Shown here piece by piece: positions 1 through 7,872 of a DNA stretch of 64,000 nt. The stretch is from Brevibacterium ravenspurgense (GTDB taxonomy: Bacteria; Actinomycetota; Actinomycetes; Actinomycetales; Brevibacteriaceae), in assembly GCF_001584615.1 (NCBI RefSeq), contig NZ_LQQC01000010.1, positions 434,001 to 498,000 on the forward strand, in the 5' to 3' direction. The position numbers and the translations under genes were made by a program. The notes beneath the pieces are model-generated. The model was given only the letters and a program-made list of their open reading frames with translations. It ran no database searches and was not told the DNA's origin. How positions within the stretch are numbered: the stretch's first letter is position 1; each line of letters opens with the position of its first letter.

Positions 1-104
1 TGCGGAGCCCGGACTTTCCTCGGCCGGGCACGAGGCCCGAACGCGACCGTCTGGTGGCCTGTCCTCGGCCAAGTGTATATGTGCGGGCTTTTAGAATGAG
101 CATC
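1..104. other. Window edge, no gene recognised
   Basis: No coding frame with a recognisable product is visible before the YaaA gene. A TATATG-like -10 element around 76-81 could serve yaaA, but no convincing -35 was found. An upstream gene may end just outside the window. Confidence 0.3.
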
Positions 105-869
105 ATGTTCATTCTTCTGCCGCCGTCCGAAGGCAAAACACCGGCGCAAGACGGAGCGCCTGTCGACCTGTCGTCTCTGTCCTTACCGGAACTCAATGAA
201 ACGAGGCGTGAGGTGCTTGCCGAGCTGCAGAAAGTCAGCGCCGCGCCGGACGCCCTTGATCAGTTGGGTGTAGGTGAGCGCATTGCCGGCGAGGTGGCGC
301 GCAACATTGATCTAGACACGGAACCGACGGCACAGGCTCTGACGGTCTATACGGGTGTCCTGTTTGAGGCACTCGATGTTTCCGCTGTGCTGCAGGCCCC
401 ACGCGAACGAGTCGAGCGGGTGTTCATTGCCTCAGCGCTTTTCGGCATGGTCGGCGCACTTGATCACATCCCCGCCTATCGGCTGTCGATGAAGACCTCA
501 CTGGGTGATCTGGGACCACTGGCGAAACTGTGGAAGGAGGCGCTGGGGGAACCGTTGGCCGAGCACTTCGGAGATGCGCCGGTGCTCGACTGCCGGTCGG
601 GCGACTACCGCAGGCCGTGGCCGGGCATTCCTGAAAACACCGTGGCTGTCAATGTCGTCAAAGAGGTCGCCGGCAAGCGCACAACCGTGTCCCACTGGGC
701 TAAGCACACGCGCGGCCTGGTTGCGTCCCACCTGCTGCAGCGCAGTGAACCGATGCCGTCTTCACCGGAAGCCATTGCTGACGCTGTTGCCGAACAGTTC
801 GAGGTCGAATACGCCCCGCCCCGCGGTAAACAGTCGGCAGTGCTGACGGTCGTACTGCCTGACGCCTGA
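105..869 (+). CDS. yaaA: YaaA family peroxide-stress protein (DUF328)
   Basis: The protein is about 254 residues and opens with MFILLPPSEGKT, the hallmark N-terminus of the actinobacterial YaaA/DUF328 branch. The E. coli member binds DNA and limits oxidative damage under peroxide stress by lowering free iron; that role is family knowledge, not shown here. Conserved blocks typical of the family are visible: LTVYTGVLFEAL near residue 85, SALFGMVGALDHIPAYRLSMK near 110-130, and VLDCRSGDYRRPWP near 160. ATG at 105 is preferred because it places the family motif at residue 1; ATG at 96 in the same frame is the alternative, and neither has a strong ribosome binding site. It stands alone on the plus strand, convergent with the next two genes. 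Confidence 0.85.
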   Translation: MFILLPPSEGKTPAQDGAPVDLSSLSLPELNETRREVLAELQKVSAAPDALDQLGVGERIAGEVARNIDLDTEPTAQALTVYTGVLFEALDVSAVLQAPRERVERVFIASALFGMVGALDHIPAYRLSMKTSLGDLGPLAKLWKEALGEPLAEHFGDAPVLDCRSGDYRRPWPGIPENTVAVNVVKEVAGKRTTVSHWAKHTRGLVASHLLQRSEPMPSSPEAIADAVAEQFEVEYAPPRGKQSAVLTVVLPDA

Positions 870-916
870 GGTTCTGCCCGACGCCTGAAGCTGCGTGACG
901 ATAAGGATCCACGCTT

Positions 917-1624
917 TCAGGCCTGAACGATGAGGCCTTCGCAGTCCTCGCACTGAAACGCCCAGGTGCGCTCGGCATTGCGCACCGCATCAGCCTGCAC
1001 TCCGGACAAAGCTGCACCACAGGCTCCACAGGCTCCTGCCGCGAGAACTCCGATACCGGATGAGCGGATGATCGACGCTGCCTCAGCCGGAAGCTCGGCG
1101 AGTTTGGCCGTGGCCTGTTCTACCAGCTGCGCGTGCTCGCCGTCCAAGCGAGCCGCTTCTTCCTGCCTGCGCTGACCTTCGGCTTTTCCTTCCGCAGCGA
1201 CCTCTTCGGCACGTGCGCGCAGCTTCTGCAGCTGGGATTCGGCAGATTCGGCGCTGTCAAGAGCCTGCAGTTCTCTGTCTTCCGCGTGGCCGACAGCAGT
1301 ACGCACAGACTCGATGTCCGCCTGCAGTGCAACGAGGTCCCGGCTTGTCAGGCCGACTCCGGCATTGAGCTTCACCTCCATGCTTTCGGCTTTTGACCGC
1401 CCATCGGCAGCTTGCGCAGCGGCCGTGCGCGCTTCTTTCTGATGACCCTCGATTTCGGCGCGCAGATTTGTGGCTTTCGCGGCAAGCGCTTTGTGTTCAC
1501 CGGCCAGTTCCTGCAGGCGCGCCACGCGCTCTTCTTGTTTTGCCTCGGTGCGATTGCGACGAATCTGCGCGCTCAGTGATGCGTAGTCGAGCGCGGCCGC
1601 GTGCTGCTGTGTGCTCAGTTCCAC
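917..1624 (-). CDS. Coiled-coil protein with C-terminal zinc ribbon (CT398/DUF164-like)
   Basis: This 235-residue protein has a long Ala/Glu/Arg-rich coiled coil (about residues 10-185) and a C-terminal C4 zinc ribbon with two CxxC knuckles, CGACGAAL and CEDCEGLIV. This is the architecture of the zf-RING_7/CT398-like family, whose function is unknown; it is commonly encoded next to Nif3 proteins, as here. GTG at 1624 is chosen because GAGGAG lies five bases upstream. The start overlaps the end of the Nif3 gene by 10 bp, so the two genes are probably translationally coupled. An ATG further upstream would give a longer overlap but lacks such a site. Confidence 0.8.
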   Translation of the reverse strand: MELSTQQHAAALDYASLSAQIRRNRTEAKQEERVARLQELAGEHKALAAKATNLRAEIEGHQKEARTAAAQAADGRSKAESMEVKLNAGVGLTSRDLVALQADIESVRTAVGHAEDRELQALDSAESAESQLQKLRARAEEVAAEGKAEGQRRQEEAARLDGEHAQLVEQATAKLAELPAEAASIIRSSGIGVLAAGACGACGAALSGVQADAVRNAERTWAFQCEDCEGLIVQA

Positions 1625-2472
1625 TGCCACTCCTCGGAGTCGGGAAGAACGACTGCTGTCCACGGGTCAGAGCACACACCGGACACAGTCACTTCAACAC
1701 TGTGTCCACCTGCCCGCAGGGCTTCGTCGAGCTGTACGGCCGCGCGCGGGATCCACGCCGATTCGGCCGAGTAGTGCGAAATGTCGATGAGGTGCTCAAG
1801 CGGGCCTCCCCGGGAACCCGTATCGAGGGCTTCCGATGCGGGGTGATGGCGAAGGTCCGAGGTGATGTACAGCTGGGCTCCCGCCTTGCGTGCCTCACCG
1901 AACATGGAGTCTCCCGCTCCTCCGAGAACGGCAACACGCGTAACTTCCGCACCGGGGTCACCCCCGATGGCGATGCCCCGGACAGACAGGTCAACTCCCT
2001 GTGCCAGGCGGACGGCAATATCCTCAACTGTCGTCGGTTCCACGGTGCCGACCCGGCCCAGGCCGACCCCCGCCTCGGCATCGGGGTTCTGCACAAGGGG
2101 TTCGACTTCCCGCAGCTGTAGGATCTCCGCGAGGACATCGGACACCCCGCCAAGAGCTGAATCGGCGTTCGTATGGGCATTGAACTGTGCGATGCCAGAC
2201 CGGATCAGCGTATGTACGGCACCGCCCTTCAGCGTGTCGGCAGCGACTGATGTCACGCCGCGCAGCAGCAGCGGGTGGTGGGTGAAGAGGAAGTCCGCAC
2301 CGAGCTCAACGGCTTCTGCGATGACTTCATCCGATGGGTCCAGCGCGCAGTGCACGTGCGTCACGGGGGCTTCTGGGTCTCCTACCGCCAAACCAACGGA
2401 GTCCCAGTCTTCCGCGAGGTTGTTCGGCCAGAGCTGTTCACAGACGTTCATTACATCGCGCACATTCGTCAT
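1615..2472 (-). CDS. Nif3-like dinuclear metal centre protein (YqfO/YbgI family)
   Basis: The protein is 285 residues with the Nif3 signature: ednwDSVGL-type motif (AEDWDSVGLAVGDP near residue 20), the metal-binding THHPLLLRG near 64, NAHTNAD near 97, and the C-terminal SDLRHHPASEA and ISHYSAESAW segments, which supply further His ligands. Family members form toroidal hexamers with a two-metal site; the substrate is unsettled, although many are labelled GTP cyclohydrolase I type 2. It is the first gene of a two-gene minus-strand operon with the zinc-ribbon coiled-coil protein. It is divergent from the acyl-CoA synthetase gene across 83 bp. Confidence 0.9.
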   Translation of the reverse strand: MTNVRDVMNVCEQLWPNNLAEDWDSVGLAVGDPEAPVTHVHCALDPSDEVIAEAVELGADFLFTHHPLLLRGVTSVAADTLKGGAVHTLIRSGIAQFNAHTNADSALGGVSDVLAEILQLREVEPLVQNPDAEAGVGLGRVGTVEPTTVEDIAVRLAQGVDLSVRGIAIGGDPGAEVTRVAVLGGAGDSMFGEARKAGAQLYITSDLRHHPASEALDTGSRGGPLEHLIDISHYSAESAWIPRAAVQLDEALRAGGHSVEVTVSGVCSDPWTAVVLPDSEEWQWN

Positions 2473-2555
2473 GCCTTCAAACTAGCGCATTGAGCCGGCG
2501 AAAAAGACACCCCAAGAAAATTGAATGATCGTTTGAACTATGCCACGATTCATCT

Positions 2556-4085
2556 ATGACACAACTCACAGAAGAGAATCGCTCCGTCATCGGAGACATC
2601 GTCAAGCGCAGCGCCGCGCGCTCCCCCAAGGACACCGCCATCGTCTTCCAGGACCGCACCTGGACGTACAGTCAGCTCGACCAGGCAGTGACAAACATCG
2701 CCCGCTTTTTTGTTGAGCACGGCCTTGAAAAAGGCGACCGCGTAGCCGCCTACAGCAAGAACTCGGACATCTTCGCCATCGTCTTCTTGGCCTGTGCACG
2801 CGCCGGACTCATCCACGTGCCGGTCAACTACCAGCTGACGAAGGACGAACTCGACTACATCCTGTCGGACTCGGACCCCAAGCTGATCCTGGCCGAAGAA
2901 GCCCTCATGCCGTTCATCGAGGAAACCGAAGCCGGACAAAAGCGTGAGCGCATGCTCATGGAAAGCCTCGTAGAACCGGCACTGAAAGTCGACGGCCCGG
3001 CTCGCGATGGCGAGTTCTCCCCTGTCGACACCGACCGCGTGCAGCTGCTCTACACCTCGGGAACCACGTCGTCGCCCAAGGGTGCTGTCATGACGCACCG
3101 CAGCCTCATGCACCAGTACCTGTCGGTTCTGACATCCCTGGACATCACCAGCTCTGACCGTTTCGTCCACGCTCTGCCGCTGTACCACTCGGCTCAGATG
3201 CACGTGCTGCTGATTCCCGCCCTCATCCGCGGCGCATACAGCATCATCGTGCCCACACCTGTTCCGCAGCAGCTGCTCGAGCTCATCGAAAAGGAGCGCA
3301 TCACCGCGTTCTTCGCCGCCCCGACCGTGTGGGTTGCGCTGACCAACAACCCGGACTTCACCACGCGCGACCTTTCGTCGCTCAAGAAGGCCTACTACGG
3401 CGCATCCATCATGCCCGGCCCTATTATTGAGCGCCTGCAGAAGCAGCTGCCGGAGCTCGGCCTGTACAACTGCTTCGGCCAGTCCGAAATGGGTCCGCTG
3501 TGCACCGTTCTGCGTCCTGAAGAGCACGCCGACCGCCCGGCCTCAGCAGGCCGCCCAGCGCTGTTCGTTGAGACCCGAATTGTCGACCTCGACGGCAACG
3601 ACGTCGAAGTCGGCCAGCGCGGCGAAATCCTCTACCGCTCACCCCAGCTGGCCGAAGGCTACTGGAACAAGCCGGAAAAGACCGCCGAGGCCTTCGTGGG
3701 CGGATGGTTCCACTCCGGTGACCTCGTTGTAGCTGACGAAGAGGGCTACATCACGGTTGTCGACCGCGTGAAGGACGTCATCAACACCGGTGGTGTTCTC
3801 GTGGCCAGCCGCGAAGTCGAAGACGCCATTTTCTCGATGGACGGCGTGGAAGAAGTCTCCGTTGTCGGCATGCCGGATGAAAAGTGGATCGAGGCGATCA
3901 CCGCCTACGTCGTCCTCACCGACGCCGGCCGCGAAAGCCTGACGGAAGAAGCCGTGATCGAGTACGTCAAGGGCAAGCTCGCAGGCTTCAAGGTTCCCAA
4001 GGCTGTGCACTTCGTGGACGCTCTGCCGAAGAACTCGGCGGGCAAGATCCTCAAGCGCTCACTGCGCGAAGGCGCGCACTCGTGA
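2556..4085 (+). CDS. AMP-dependent acyl-CoA synthetase (ANL superfamily)
   Basis: The 509-residue enzyme would activate a carboxylic acid through an acyl-AMP intermediate and transfer it to CoA. The P-loop-like motif LLYTSGTTSSPKGAVMTH is near residue 165, the A5-type motif YNCFGQSEMG near 305, and the hinge region GDLVVADEEGYITVVDRVKDVI near 395. The catalytic lysine lies in NSAGKILKRSLR at the C-terminus. Length and motifs fit a FadD-type or long/medium-chain ligase; the substrate cannot be read from sequence. The gene is single and followed directly by a terminator hairpin. Its promoter must lie in the 83-bp gap it shares with the Nif3 operon. Confidence 0.88.
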   Translation: MTQLTEENRSVIGDIVKRSAARSPKDTAIVFQDRTWTYSQLDQAVTNIARFFVEHGLEKGDRVAAYSKNSDIFAIVFLACARAGLIHVPVNYQLTKDELDYILSDSDPKLILAEEALMPFIEETEAGQKRERMLMESLVEPALKVDGPARDGEFSPVDTDRVQLLYTSGTTSSPKGAVMTHRSLMHQYLSVLTSLDITSSDRFVHALPLYHSAQMHVLLIPALIRGAYSIIVPTPVPQQLLELIEKERITAFFAAPTVWVALTNNPDFTTRDLSSLKKAYYGASIMPGPIIERLQKQLPELGLYNCFGQSEMGPLCTVLRPEEHADRPASAGRPALFVETRIVDLDGNDVEVGQRGEILYRSPQLAEGYWNKPEKTAEAFVGGWFHSGDLVVADEEGYITVVDRVKDVINTGGVLVASREVEDAIFSMDGVEEVSVVGMPDEKWIEAITAYVVLTDAGRESLTEEAVIEYVKGKLAGFKVPKAVHFVDALPKNSAGKILKRSLREGAHS

Positions 4086-4101
4086 CCTGAGGCTCAAACC
4101 C

Positions 4102-4138
4102 AAGCGGGGATGTCCTGAAAGGGCATCCCCGCTTCTGT
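4102..4138 (+). terminator. Rho-independent terminator of the acyl-CoA synthetase gene
   Basis: An 11-bp perfect stem (4102-4112 with 4124-4134, AAGCGGGGATG against CATCCCCGCTT) stands 17 bp after the stop codon and is followed by TCTGTTG, a weak T-rich tail. Confidence 0.75.
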
Positions 4139-4152
4139 TGGAGGCAATGAGA

Positions 4153-4189
4153 AAACCCGCTCTCGACGTGTAAGTCGATGAGCGGGTTT
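4153..4189 (-). terminator. Terminator of tRNA-Pro
   Basis: On the minus strand just past the tRNA-Pro 3' end, AAACCCGCT pairs with AGCGGGTTT (4153-4161 and 4181-4189). An inner 5-bp stem, TCGAC/GTCGA, extends the hairpin. Confidence 0.7.
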
Positions 4190-4196
4190 CTGTCTG

Positions 4197-4270
4197 TCGG
4201 GATAGCGGGATTTGAACCCACGACCTCCTCGTCCCGAACGAGGCGCGCTACCAAACTGCGCCATATCCCG
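4197..4270 (-). tRNA. tRNA-Pro (anticodon CGG)
   Basis: A complete 74-nt cloverleaf reads on the minus strand: acceptor CGGGATA pairs with TATCCCG, the anticodon arm is CCTCG-TTCGGGA-CGAGG with anticodon CGG, and the T arm contains GGTTCAAATCC. The CCA end is not encoded. Confidence 0.95.
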
Positions 4271-4288
4271 TGATTGGCAACGGGGACA

Positions 4289-4317
4289 ACTATAGCCCAC
4301 CGCGGGCTGATTGCGAA
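4289..4317 (-). promoter_or_regulatory. Promoter of tRNA-Pro
   Basis: On the minus strand -35 TTCGCA (4317-4312) and -10 TATAGT (4294-4289) are separated by 17 bp, and transcription would start about 12 nt before the tRNA. The site lies in the gap shared with the divergent TetR gene. Confidence 0.6.
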
Positions 4318-4336
4318 ATCGCGTCTTCGACCTGCC

Positions 4337-4849
4337 ATGATGGACCCCATGAGCTTGTCTGTTCACCGCATTGCCGATGCCGCGGTCGCCATTCTCACTG
4401 ACTACGGCATGGGTGACCTATCTATGCGCAGGCTTGCTCGCGACCTCGGGGTCGGCCCTTCCGCTCTGTATTGGCACGTGAAGAACAAACAGGAGATCTT
4501 CGTCCTTGTTGCCCGGCGCATCGCCGGTGAAATTGATGAGGCCCTCGGAGACGGCACAGACCTAGCCCCGACCGAAATCCTGCTGCACATGCACGATGTT
4601 CTTCTGCGCTACCGCGATGGCGCCGACATCTTTTCTCTCGCCTACGCCCATTCGGGTAATTCTGTTCTGCCCACCGCTGTCCGAACCCAGATCGCTGACG
4701 AGGCGGAGCGCCACTCTTCTGTTGTTCTCACCTGTGGGACGGTCGCCTTTGAGCAGAACCGCTCCCTGTTCGATTCGACGGCAGGACCGGCTGACAGCCG
4801 GGCGGCTCTTGCCGCCGCTCTGACCCGAATTGGCAGGAACGCCGACTGA
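4337..4849 (+). CDS. TetR/AcrR family transcriptional regulator
   Basis: A 170-residue regulator. The N-terminal helix-turn-helix is clear at about residues 8-55 (IADAAVAILTDYGMGDLSMRRLARDLGVGP, then SALYWHVKNKQEIFVLVARRI). The C-terminal ligand domain is short and not recognisable as a specific class. The open frame extends upstream into tRNA-Pro, so the start must be near 4337-4349; ATGs at 4337, 4340 and 4349 all lack a good ribosome binding site. Targets are unknown. It lies divergent from tRNA-Pro and directly upstream of tRNA-Val, whose promoter sits inside its last codons. It may control its own promoter, or the Nramp-type transporter downstream of tRNA-Val. Confidence 0.8.
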   Translation: MMDPMSLSVHRIADAAVAILTDYGMGDLSMRRLARDLGVGPSALYWHVKNKQEIFVLVARRIAGEIDEALGDGTDLAPTEILLHMHDVLLRYRDGADIFSLAYAHSGNSVLPTAVRTQIADEAERHSSVVLTCGTVAFEQNRSLFDSTAGPADSRAALAAALTRIGRNAD

Positions 4850-4858
4850 CTGTATCCT
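4830..4858 (+). promoter_or_regulatory. Promoter of tRNA-Val
   Basis: -35 TTGGCA (4830-4835) and -10 TATCCT (4853-4858) are 17 bp apart and 11 bp upstream of the tRNA. The -35 lies inside the 3' end of the TetR gene. Confidence 0.6.
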
Positions 4859-4869
4859 TATCCAGGTCA

Positions 4870-4943
4870 GGGCCTATAGCTCAGTTGGCTAGAGCATCTC
4901 GTTTACACCGAGAGGGTCGGGGGTTCGAGTCCCTCTGGGCCCA
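4870..4943 (+). tRNA. tRNA-Val (anticodon TAC)
   Basis: A complete 74-nt cloverleaf: acceptor GGGCCTA with TGGGCCC, D arm AGCTCAGTTGGCTAGAGC, anticodon arm TCTCG-TTTACAC-CGAGA with anticodon TAC, and T loop TTCGAGT. CCA is not encoded. Confidence 0.95.
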
Positions 4944-4958
4944 CCGCTACAAGAAAGT

Positions 4959-4995
4959 CGGGATCCGCGAATTCGTGCGGGTCCCGGTTTTCTTT
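4959..4995 (+). terminator. Terminator of tRNA-Val
   Basis: The stem CGGGATCCGC / GCGGGTCCCG (4959-4968 and 4977-4986, one mismatch) is followed by GTTTTCTTTG, a good T-rich tail. Confidence 0.75.
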
Positions 4996-5016
4996 GTGCC
5001 CGCTTCAGCTGCTAAC

Positions 5017-5036
5017 GGGTCATTTGTGGGTCATTT
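5017..5036 (+). repeat. Tandem GGGTCATTT repeat downstream of tRNA-Val
   Basis: GGGTCATTT occurs at 5017-5025 and again at 5028-5036, one helical turn apart (11 bp). Short tandem direct repeats like this near the 3' side of a tRNA resemble arm-type integrase sites of integrative elements, but no integrase gene is present. Nothing else is recognised between the tRNA terminator and the next gene. Confidence 0.35.
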
Positions 5037-5197
5037 CTGACCAGAACCGGCGTTCTTGATTGGAGCACGGCCAGAAGCCATGCCGTGTCGTTCAGGCAAT
5101 ACACAGGAAAACATCCCAGCGTCGGCTGCTTAGATCACTACCGTTGTGTTCACGGTCACTCTTTCGGGGAGCCTCCCCGGGCCGAGAGGAGTAGCCT

Positions 5198-6451
5198 GTG
5201 AACCCCTCTTCAACAAATACAGTAAAAAAGAAGCGCACGGGAGCGCTGTTCGGCCCCGGTCTTATGATCGCGGCTTCGTTCATCGGCCCCGGAACAATCA
5301 CCACAGCAATCGTCACCGGCGCAGACTTCGGCTTCACACTCGCGTGGTCTGTCCTCTTCTCGATCATCGCCACCCTTGTTCTGCAGGAGATGTCGGTCAG
5401 ACTCGGCCTCGGCGCCGGACTCGGGCTCGGCGAAGCTATGCGGCGTGCATTGGAGAACCCCGTCCTGAGAACGCTGATGATCGTGCTCGTCGTCGCTGCA
5501 ATCGGAATAGGCGGGGCTGCCTACGCCGGCGGTGACACAACAGGCACATCGTTGGCCGTTTCAGCGGTTGCGCCAGTAGACCTCAGGATCATTGTCGGTG
5601 CAATCATCATCGCGATCTTCGCCCTGCTCATCACCGGCAGCTACAAGATCATCGAGCGGGTTCTCATGGTGATGGTGGTCATCCTTGCCGTCCTGTTCGT
5701 CATCACCGTCTTCGTCGTTCAACCTCCGATCGGCGACATCCTCAAAGGGATTTTCGTCCCCTCGATGCCTCCAGGGTCCGCGCTGACTGCAATTGCACTC
5801 ATCGGAACCACCGTGGTTCCCTACAATGTCTTCCTCCACGCCAGCCTCGTACAGGAAAACTGGGCGAATGTTCCAAAGGAGACAGCGCTGAAAGAAGCCC
5901 GCATTGACACCGTCGCTTCGATTTCCTTCGGCGGGCTCATCACTTTGGCGGTGATGGCAACCTCCTTTGGCGCGCTGTTCATGCACGGTATGAGCGCAGA
6001 AACGGCTGAGGACCTCGCGGTATCGCTGGAGCCGCTGCTGGGAGAAGCTGCCACATGGGTGTTCGCACTCGGCCTGTTTGCGGCCGGCTTCACGTCCGCC
6101 CTCACCGGTCCGCTCGGGGCGGCTTATGCCATTACGGGGATGCTCGGCAAGAGCACAGATATGAAAAGCCCGCTGTTCCGCGCAGTGTGGATCGCGGTGC
6201 TCGCCGTCGGCGCAATCATCGCTCTGACCGGCTTTGAGCCGATTCAGCTCATCGTCATTGCGCAGGCGGCCAACGGCCTGCTCCTGCCGATCATCGCCAT
6301 CTTCCTGCTGGTGACAATGAACAGCAAGAAAGTCGTCGGCGAACACGCAAACGGCGTATGGGCCAATATCTTCGGCGGTGCAGTGACTCTGATTGTCATA
6401 GGGATCGGCAGCTACCAGCTGGCTGACCTTCTGGGGCTGCTGCCCGGCTGA
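5198..6451 (+). CDS. Nramp-superfamily transporter with non-canonical metal site
   Basis: A 417-residue integral membrane protein with about 11 hydrophobic segments. The overall Nramp pattern is visible: GPGLMIAASF then IGPGTITTAIVTGADFGF in TM1, and VVPYNVFLHASLV in TM6. In canonical Mn/Fe Nramp proteins these positions read DPGN and MPHN; here they are GPGT and VPYN, so the usual Asp, Asn and Met ligands are all absent. It therefore belongs to a divergent Nramp-related group and should not be called a manganese transporter without evidence. GTG at 5198 is supported by GAGAGGAG six bases upstream. It is monocistronic and convergent with the glycosylase gene. Substrate unknown; Mg2+, Al3+ or an organic ion are possibilities. 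Confidence 0.82.
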   Translation: MNPSSTNTVKKKRTGALFGPGLMIAASFIGPGTITTAIVTGADFGFTLAWSVLFSIIATLVLQEMSVRLGLGAGLGLGEAMRRALENPVLRTLMIVLVVAAIGIGGAAYAGGDTTGTSLAVSAVAPVDLRIIVGAIIIAIFALLITGSYKIIERVLMVMVVILAVLFVITVFVVQPPIGDILKGIFVPSMPPGSALTAIALIGTTVVPYNVFLHASLVQENWANVPKETALKEARIDTVASISFGGLITLAVMATSFGALFMHGMSAETAEDLAVSLEPLLGEAATWVFALGLFAAGFTSALTGPLGAAYAITGMLGKSTDMKSPLFRAVWIAVLAVGAIIALTGFEPIQLIVIAQAANGLLLPIIAIFLLVTMNSKKVVGEHANGVWANIFGGAVTLIVIGIGSYQLADLLGLLPG

Positions 6452-6505
6452 TCGAATCTCTGTCACAGGCGAGGTTGGGTGCGGTACGGGCCGCGTCCAG
6501 CCTCG

Positions 6506-7417
6506 TCACTTCTGGCACTCGGGGCACCAATAGAGTTTGCGCCCCTCCATTTCTGTCATCGCGACGGGAGTTCTGCACACACGACACGGCAGCCCTGTGC
6601 GGCCATAGACAAAATGGCGGAATTCACTGTAATCCACTGCGCGCTGCCGACTAGCGCCTCGCAGTCTCGTGCGGGTGAGCATGACACCCGTTTCAACACC
6701 CACGGGCAGCAGGCGAACCCAGTCGCGCCACAGCGCAGCAACTTCGCCATCAGTCAGCTCGGTGCCGGGTTTGAACGGGCTGAGCCCAGCCCGGAACAGC
6801 ATCTCAGCCCTGTACACGTTGCCGATACCGGCAACAACAGACTGGTCCATGAGCAGACTGCCGATCGGACGGCGTCTGCGCACATTCTGCGCAAACCTGC
6901 GTCCTCCTCGAGCGTTCCCGTCGACCAGCGGGTCCGGTCCGAGAGATGCCAGCTGGGCCTCCACCTCGTGAGGAGCGAGAACCTCGCACACCATCGGGCC
7001 GCGCAGATCAGCGCACACGGACTCGGTCAGCAGGCGCAGACGCACCTGGCCGACCGGCTCGGGCGGCCACACAGCGTCGAGCTCCTCCGCCCTTTCGACC
7101 TCACCGGCACGCACCCGCCGAGGTGCCCCCAGCGATCCTGCATACTCCCCTGTCTGCCCGGCACGGTCAGAGGCGCCGGCAGCGTACAGAAAATCCCAGG
7201 CACCGTAGATCCCCAGGTGGACCCGCACGGTGCGCTCACCCTCGAAAGGCAGGAACAGGTGCTTGCCAACGGCATAGCACTCCCCCAGCTCACTGCCGCT
7301 GATGAGCGCGGCACCGTCGGAAAAGCGTCCCTGGGGTGACGAAGCGGTCACCGTGCGCCCGCCGAAATCAGCGTTGAATCGGCGGGCAATGCGGTGAATC
7401 GAATGGCCCTCAGGCAA
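6506..7417 (-). CDS. nei: Fpg/Nei family DNA glycosylase (endonuclease VIII type)
   Basis: A 303-residue base-excision repair enzyme that removes oxidised bases and nicks the abasic site. A TTG start at 7417 gives the N-terminus (M)PEGHSIHRIARRFN, exposing the catalytic Pro and Glu that define the family; longer frames upstream would bury them. The H2TH region (IGSLLMDQSVVAGIGNVYRAEMLF) is near residues 175-200. The C-terminal zinc finger, CRVC...CPEC, is intact. The start overlaps the HIT gene stop by 8 bp, so the two are translationally coupled. The actinobacterial Nei1 and Nei2 paralogues are the closest alternatives for the exact subfamily. Confidence 0.88.
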   Translation of the reverse strand: MPEGHSIHRIARRFNADFGGRTVTASSPQGRFSDGAALISGSELGECYAVGKHLFLPFEGERTVRVHLGIYGAWDFLYAAGASDRAGQTGEYAGSLGAPRRVRAGEVERAEELDAVWPPEPVGQVRLRLLTESVCADLRGPMVCEVLAPHEVEAQLASLGPDPLVDGNARGGRRFAQNVRRRRPIGSLLMDQSVVAGIGNVYRAEMLFRAGLSPFKPGTELTDGEVAALWRDWVRLLPVGVETGVMLTRTRLRGASRQRAVDYSEFRHFVYGRTGLPCRVCRTPVAMTEMEGRKLYWCPECQK

Positions 7418-7805
7418 GCGCGGCCTTGATCTTCTCGGCAGCTGCCGCGATGTCTTCGGCCTCGGTCGAACCGTGCTTGTTGTCCAGGCGGAAGTCGTCG
7501 ATCGAGTTCGTGGGCCACACGTGAATGTGCACGTGCGGAACTTCAAAGCCCTGGATCATCACGCCGACGCGCTCACAGGAGAACGCCTTCTTCTGCGCCT
7601 TGCCGATCTTCTGGGCAACCGCCATGAGGTGGGCTGTGAGGTCTTCCGGCATGTCGAGCCAGTGGTCAATCTCTTCGCGCGGGATGACGAGCACGTGTCC
7701 GTCAGTCATCGGTGTGATGTCCATAAAGGCAGCACAGCGGTCGTCTTCGTAGACGAACGTGCCGGGAATGTCACCGTCGAGGATTTTCGTGAAGATGGAC
7801 GCCAT
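7410..7805 (-). CDS. HIT family protein
   Basis: A 131-residue histidine-triad protein, probably a nucleotidyl hydrolase or phosphoramidase acting on AMP conjugates. The triad HVHIHVWP is near residue 95, preceded by the family blocks YEDDRCAAFMDITPMTDGHVLVIPR (read in two parts, residues 19-43) and VGVMIQGFEVPHVH. AAGGAGGG seven bases before ATG at 7805 is a strong ribosome binding site. It is the first gene of the HIT-nei pair. Confidence 0.92.
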   Translation of the reverse strand: MASIFTKILDGDIPGTFVYEDDRCAAFMDITPMTDGHVLVIPREEIDHWLDMPEDLTAHLMAVAQKIGKAQKKAFSCERVGVMIQGFEVPHVHIHVWPTNSIDDFRLDNKHGSTEAEDIAAAAEKIKAALA

Positions 7806-7872
7806 AACCCCTCCTTGGGAAGAACGACAGGTTCGTCACCACCCTAACCGCTCAGGCGGCAGCGAAGCAGGC

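Noticed and set aside
5037-5197. M-box or yybP-type metal riboswitch in front of the Nramp-type gene
   Set aside because: Only a short GGGGA/TCCCC hairpin is present; the conserved cores of these riboswitches were not found.
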